6,689 bases of DNA from the NCBI GenBank assembly GCA_003445125.1, contig DLVP01000196.1:1778-8466 (forward strand). The letters run 5' to 3'. Shown one piece after another: positions 6,460 to 6,689 of the stretch. Under the pieces are notes generated by a model. It ran no database searches, had not been told where the DNA came from, and saw only the letters and a list, made by a program, of their open reading frames with translations. The stretch is from Oscillospiraceae bacterium (GTDB taxonomy: Bacteria; Bacillota; Clostridia; Oscillospirales; Ruminococcaceae). Position 1 is the stretch's first letter. The number at the start of each line of letters is the position of its first letter. Both the position numbers and the translations under genes were made by a program.

Positions 6460-6689
6460 TTGCTTTACCTGTTCAACACCGACATTGCAGACAAAGACCT
6501 TGCCATTTCCGAAATCGGCACCAGTCACAACAAACGTTTTCACAAGTTCGGTCCGGTTTTGCGAAAAAAATACATTCTCCACTATGTCTTTTCCGGGTAC
6601 GGGCAATACAACGGAATGCCGATCCATGCCGGCGAGGGATTTCTGATCGTGCCCAACGAATTGCAGACACTGGAATCGTTTGACGACCC
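6460..6689 (+). CDS. AraC-family transcriptional regulator, N-terminal sensor part (3' end cut by window)
   Basis: The first 76 codons of a regulator, open to the right edge. Visible residues match the cupin-type ligand-binding domain of AraC/XylS regulators: an FHKFGPVLRKKYILHYVFSG segment (27-46) followed by a G-x-G-x-Y turn and GEGFLIVPNE (58-67), the usual 'GxGFLIxPN' strand pair. The C-terminal helix-turn-helix DNA-binding domain lies beyond the window, so the family call rests on the sensor half alone. Such proteins bind a sugar in the cupin and switch adjacent catabolic promoters. The divergent hydrolase gene is the obvious target. Start: TTG 6460, set by the preceding ribosome site; GTG 6451 would add three residues (MIF). 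Confidence 0.85.
   Translation, partial: MLYLFNTDIADKDLAISEIGTSHNKRFHKFGPVLRKKYILHYVFSGYGQYNGMPIHAGEGFLIVPNELQTLESFDD

Overview
The window looks like a chromosomal segment of a Gram-positive anaerobe, most likely a gut-type member of the Clostridia. This is inference, not proof. The clues are moderate-GC coding sequence with AT-rich promoters, AAGG/GGTG-type ribosome binding sites, textbook TTGACA-N17-TAnnnT promoters, a short lipoprotein signal peptide, an AraC regulator that uses a TTG start, and a fused ATPase-permease exporter typical of Firmicutes.

Layout, right to left, because most genes are on the minus strand. At the right edge (6460-6689, +) is the start of an AraC-family regulator gene, cut by the window. 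It is divergent from a glycoside hydrolase gene (4308-6317, -). The hydrolase is a GH42-like, clan GH-A protein with a TIM barrel, a Rossmann-like middle domain and a C-terminal beta domain. Its natural ATG, preceded by a good ribosome binding site, lies at 6317, but the seventh codon is TAA (6297-6299). Conserved-looking coding sequence resumes directly after that stop, so the gene seems broken by one nonsense change or by a sequence error. The divergent intergenic region (6318-6459) holds two well-formed promoters and two inverted repeats that are candidate operators.

Downstream of the hydrolase, after 79 bp, is a 496-residue secreted lipoprotein (2738-4228, -) of unknown function with a distinctive C-terminal KPVIYLYP...VVEWGG module. 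After another 105 bp comes a large ABC exporter-type protein (1-2632, -): an N-terminal ATPase fused to an FtsX/MacB-like permease with a very large extracellular domain, cut by the left edge after TM2. It has its own strong promoter (TTGACA-N17-TAAAAT with an extended -10), bracketed by a perfect 10-bp inverted repeat.

How the parts relate: the regulator and hydrolase form a classic divergent sugar-utilisation pair, in which the AraC protein probably senses a sugar and controls the hydrolase. The lipoprotein and ABC protein are co-oriented, and both would act at the cell surface. They need not belong to the sugar module, since the ABC gene has its own promoter. No RNA genes, mobile elements, CRISPR arrays or convincing intrinsic terminators were seen. 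No stretch over 300 bp lacks a gene.
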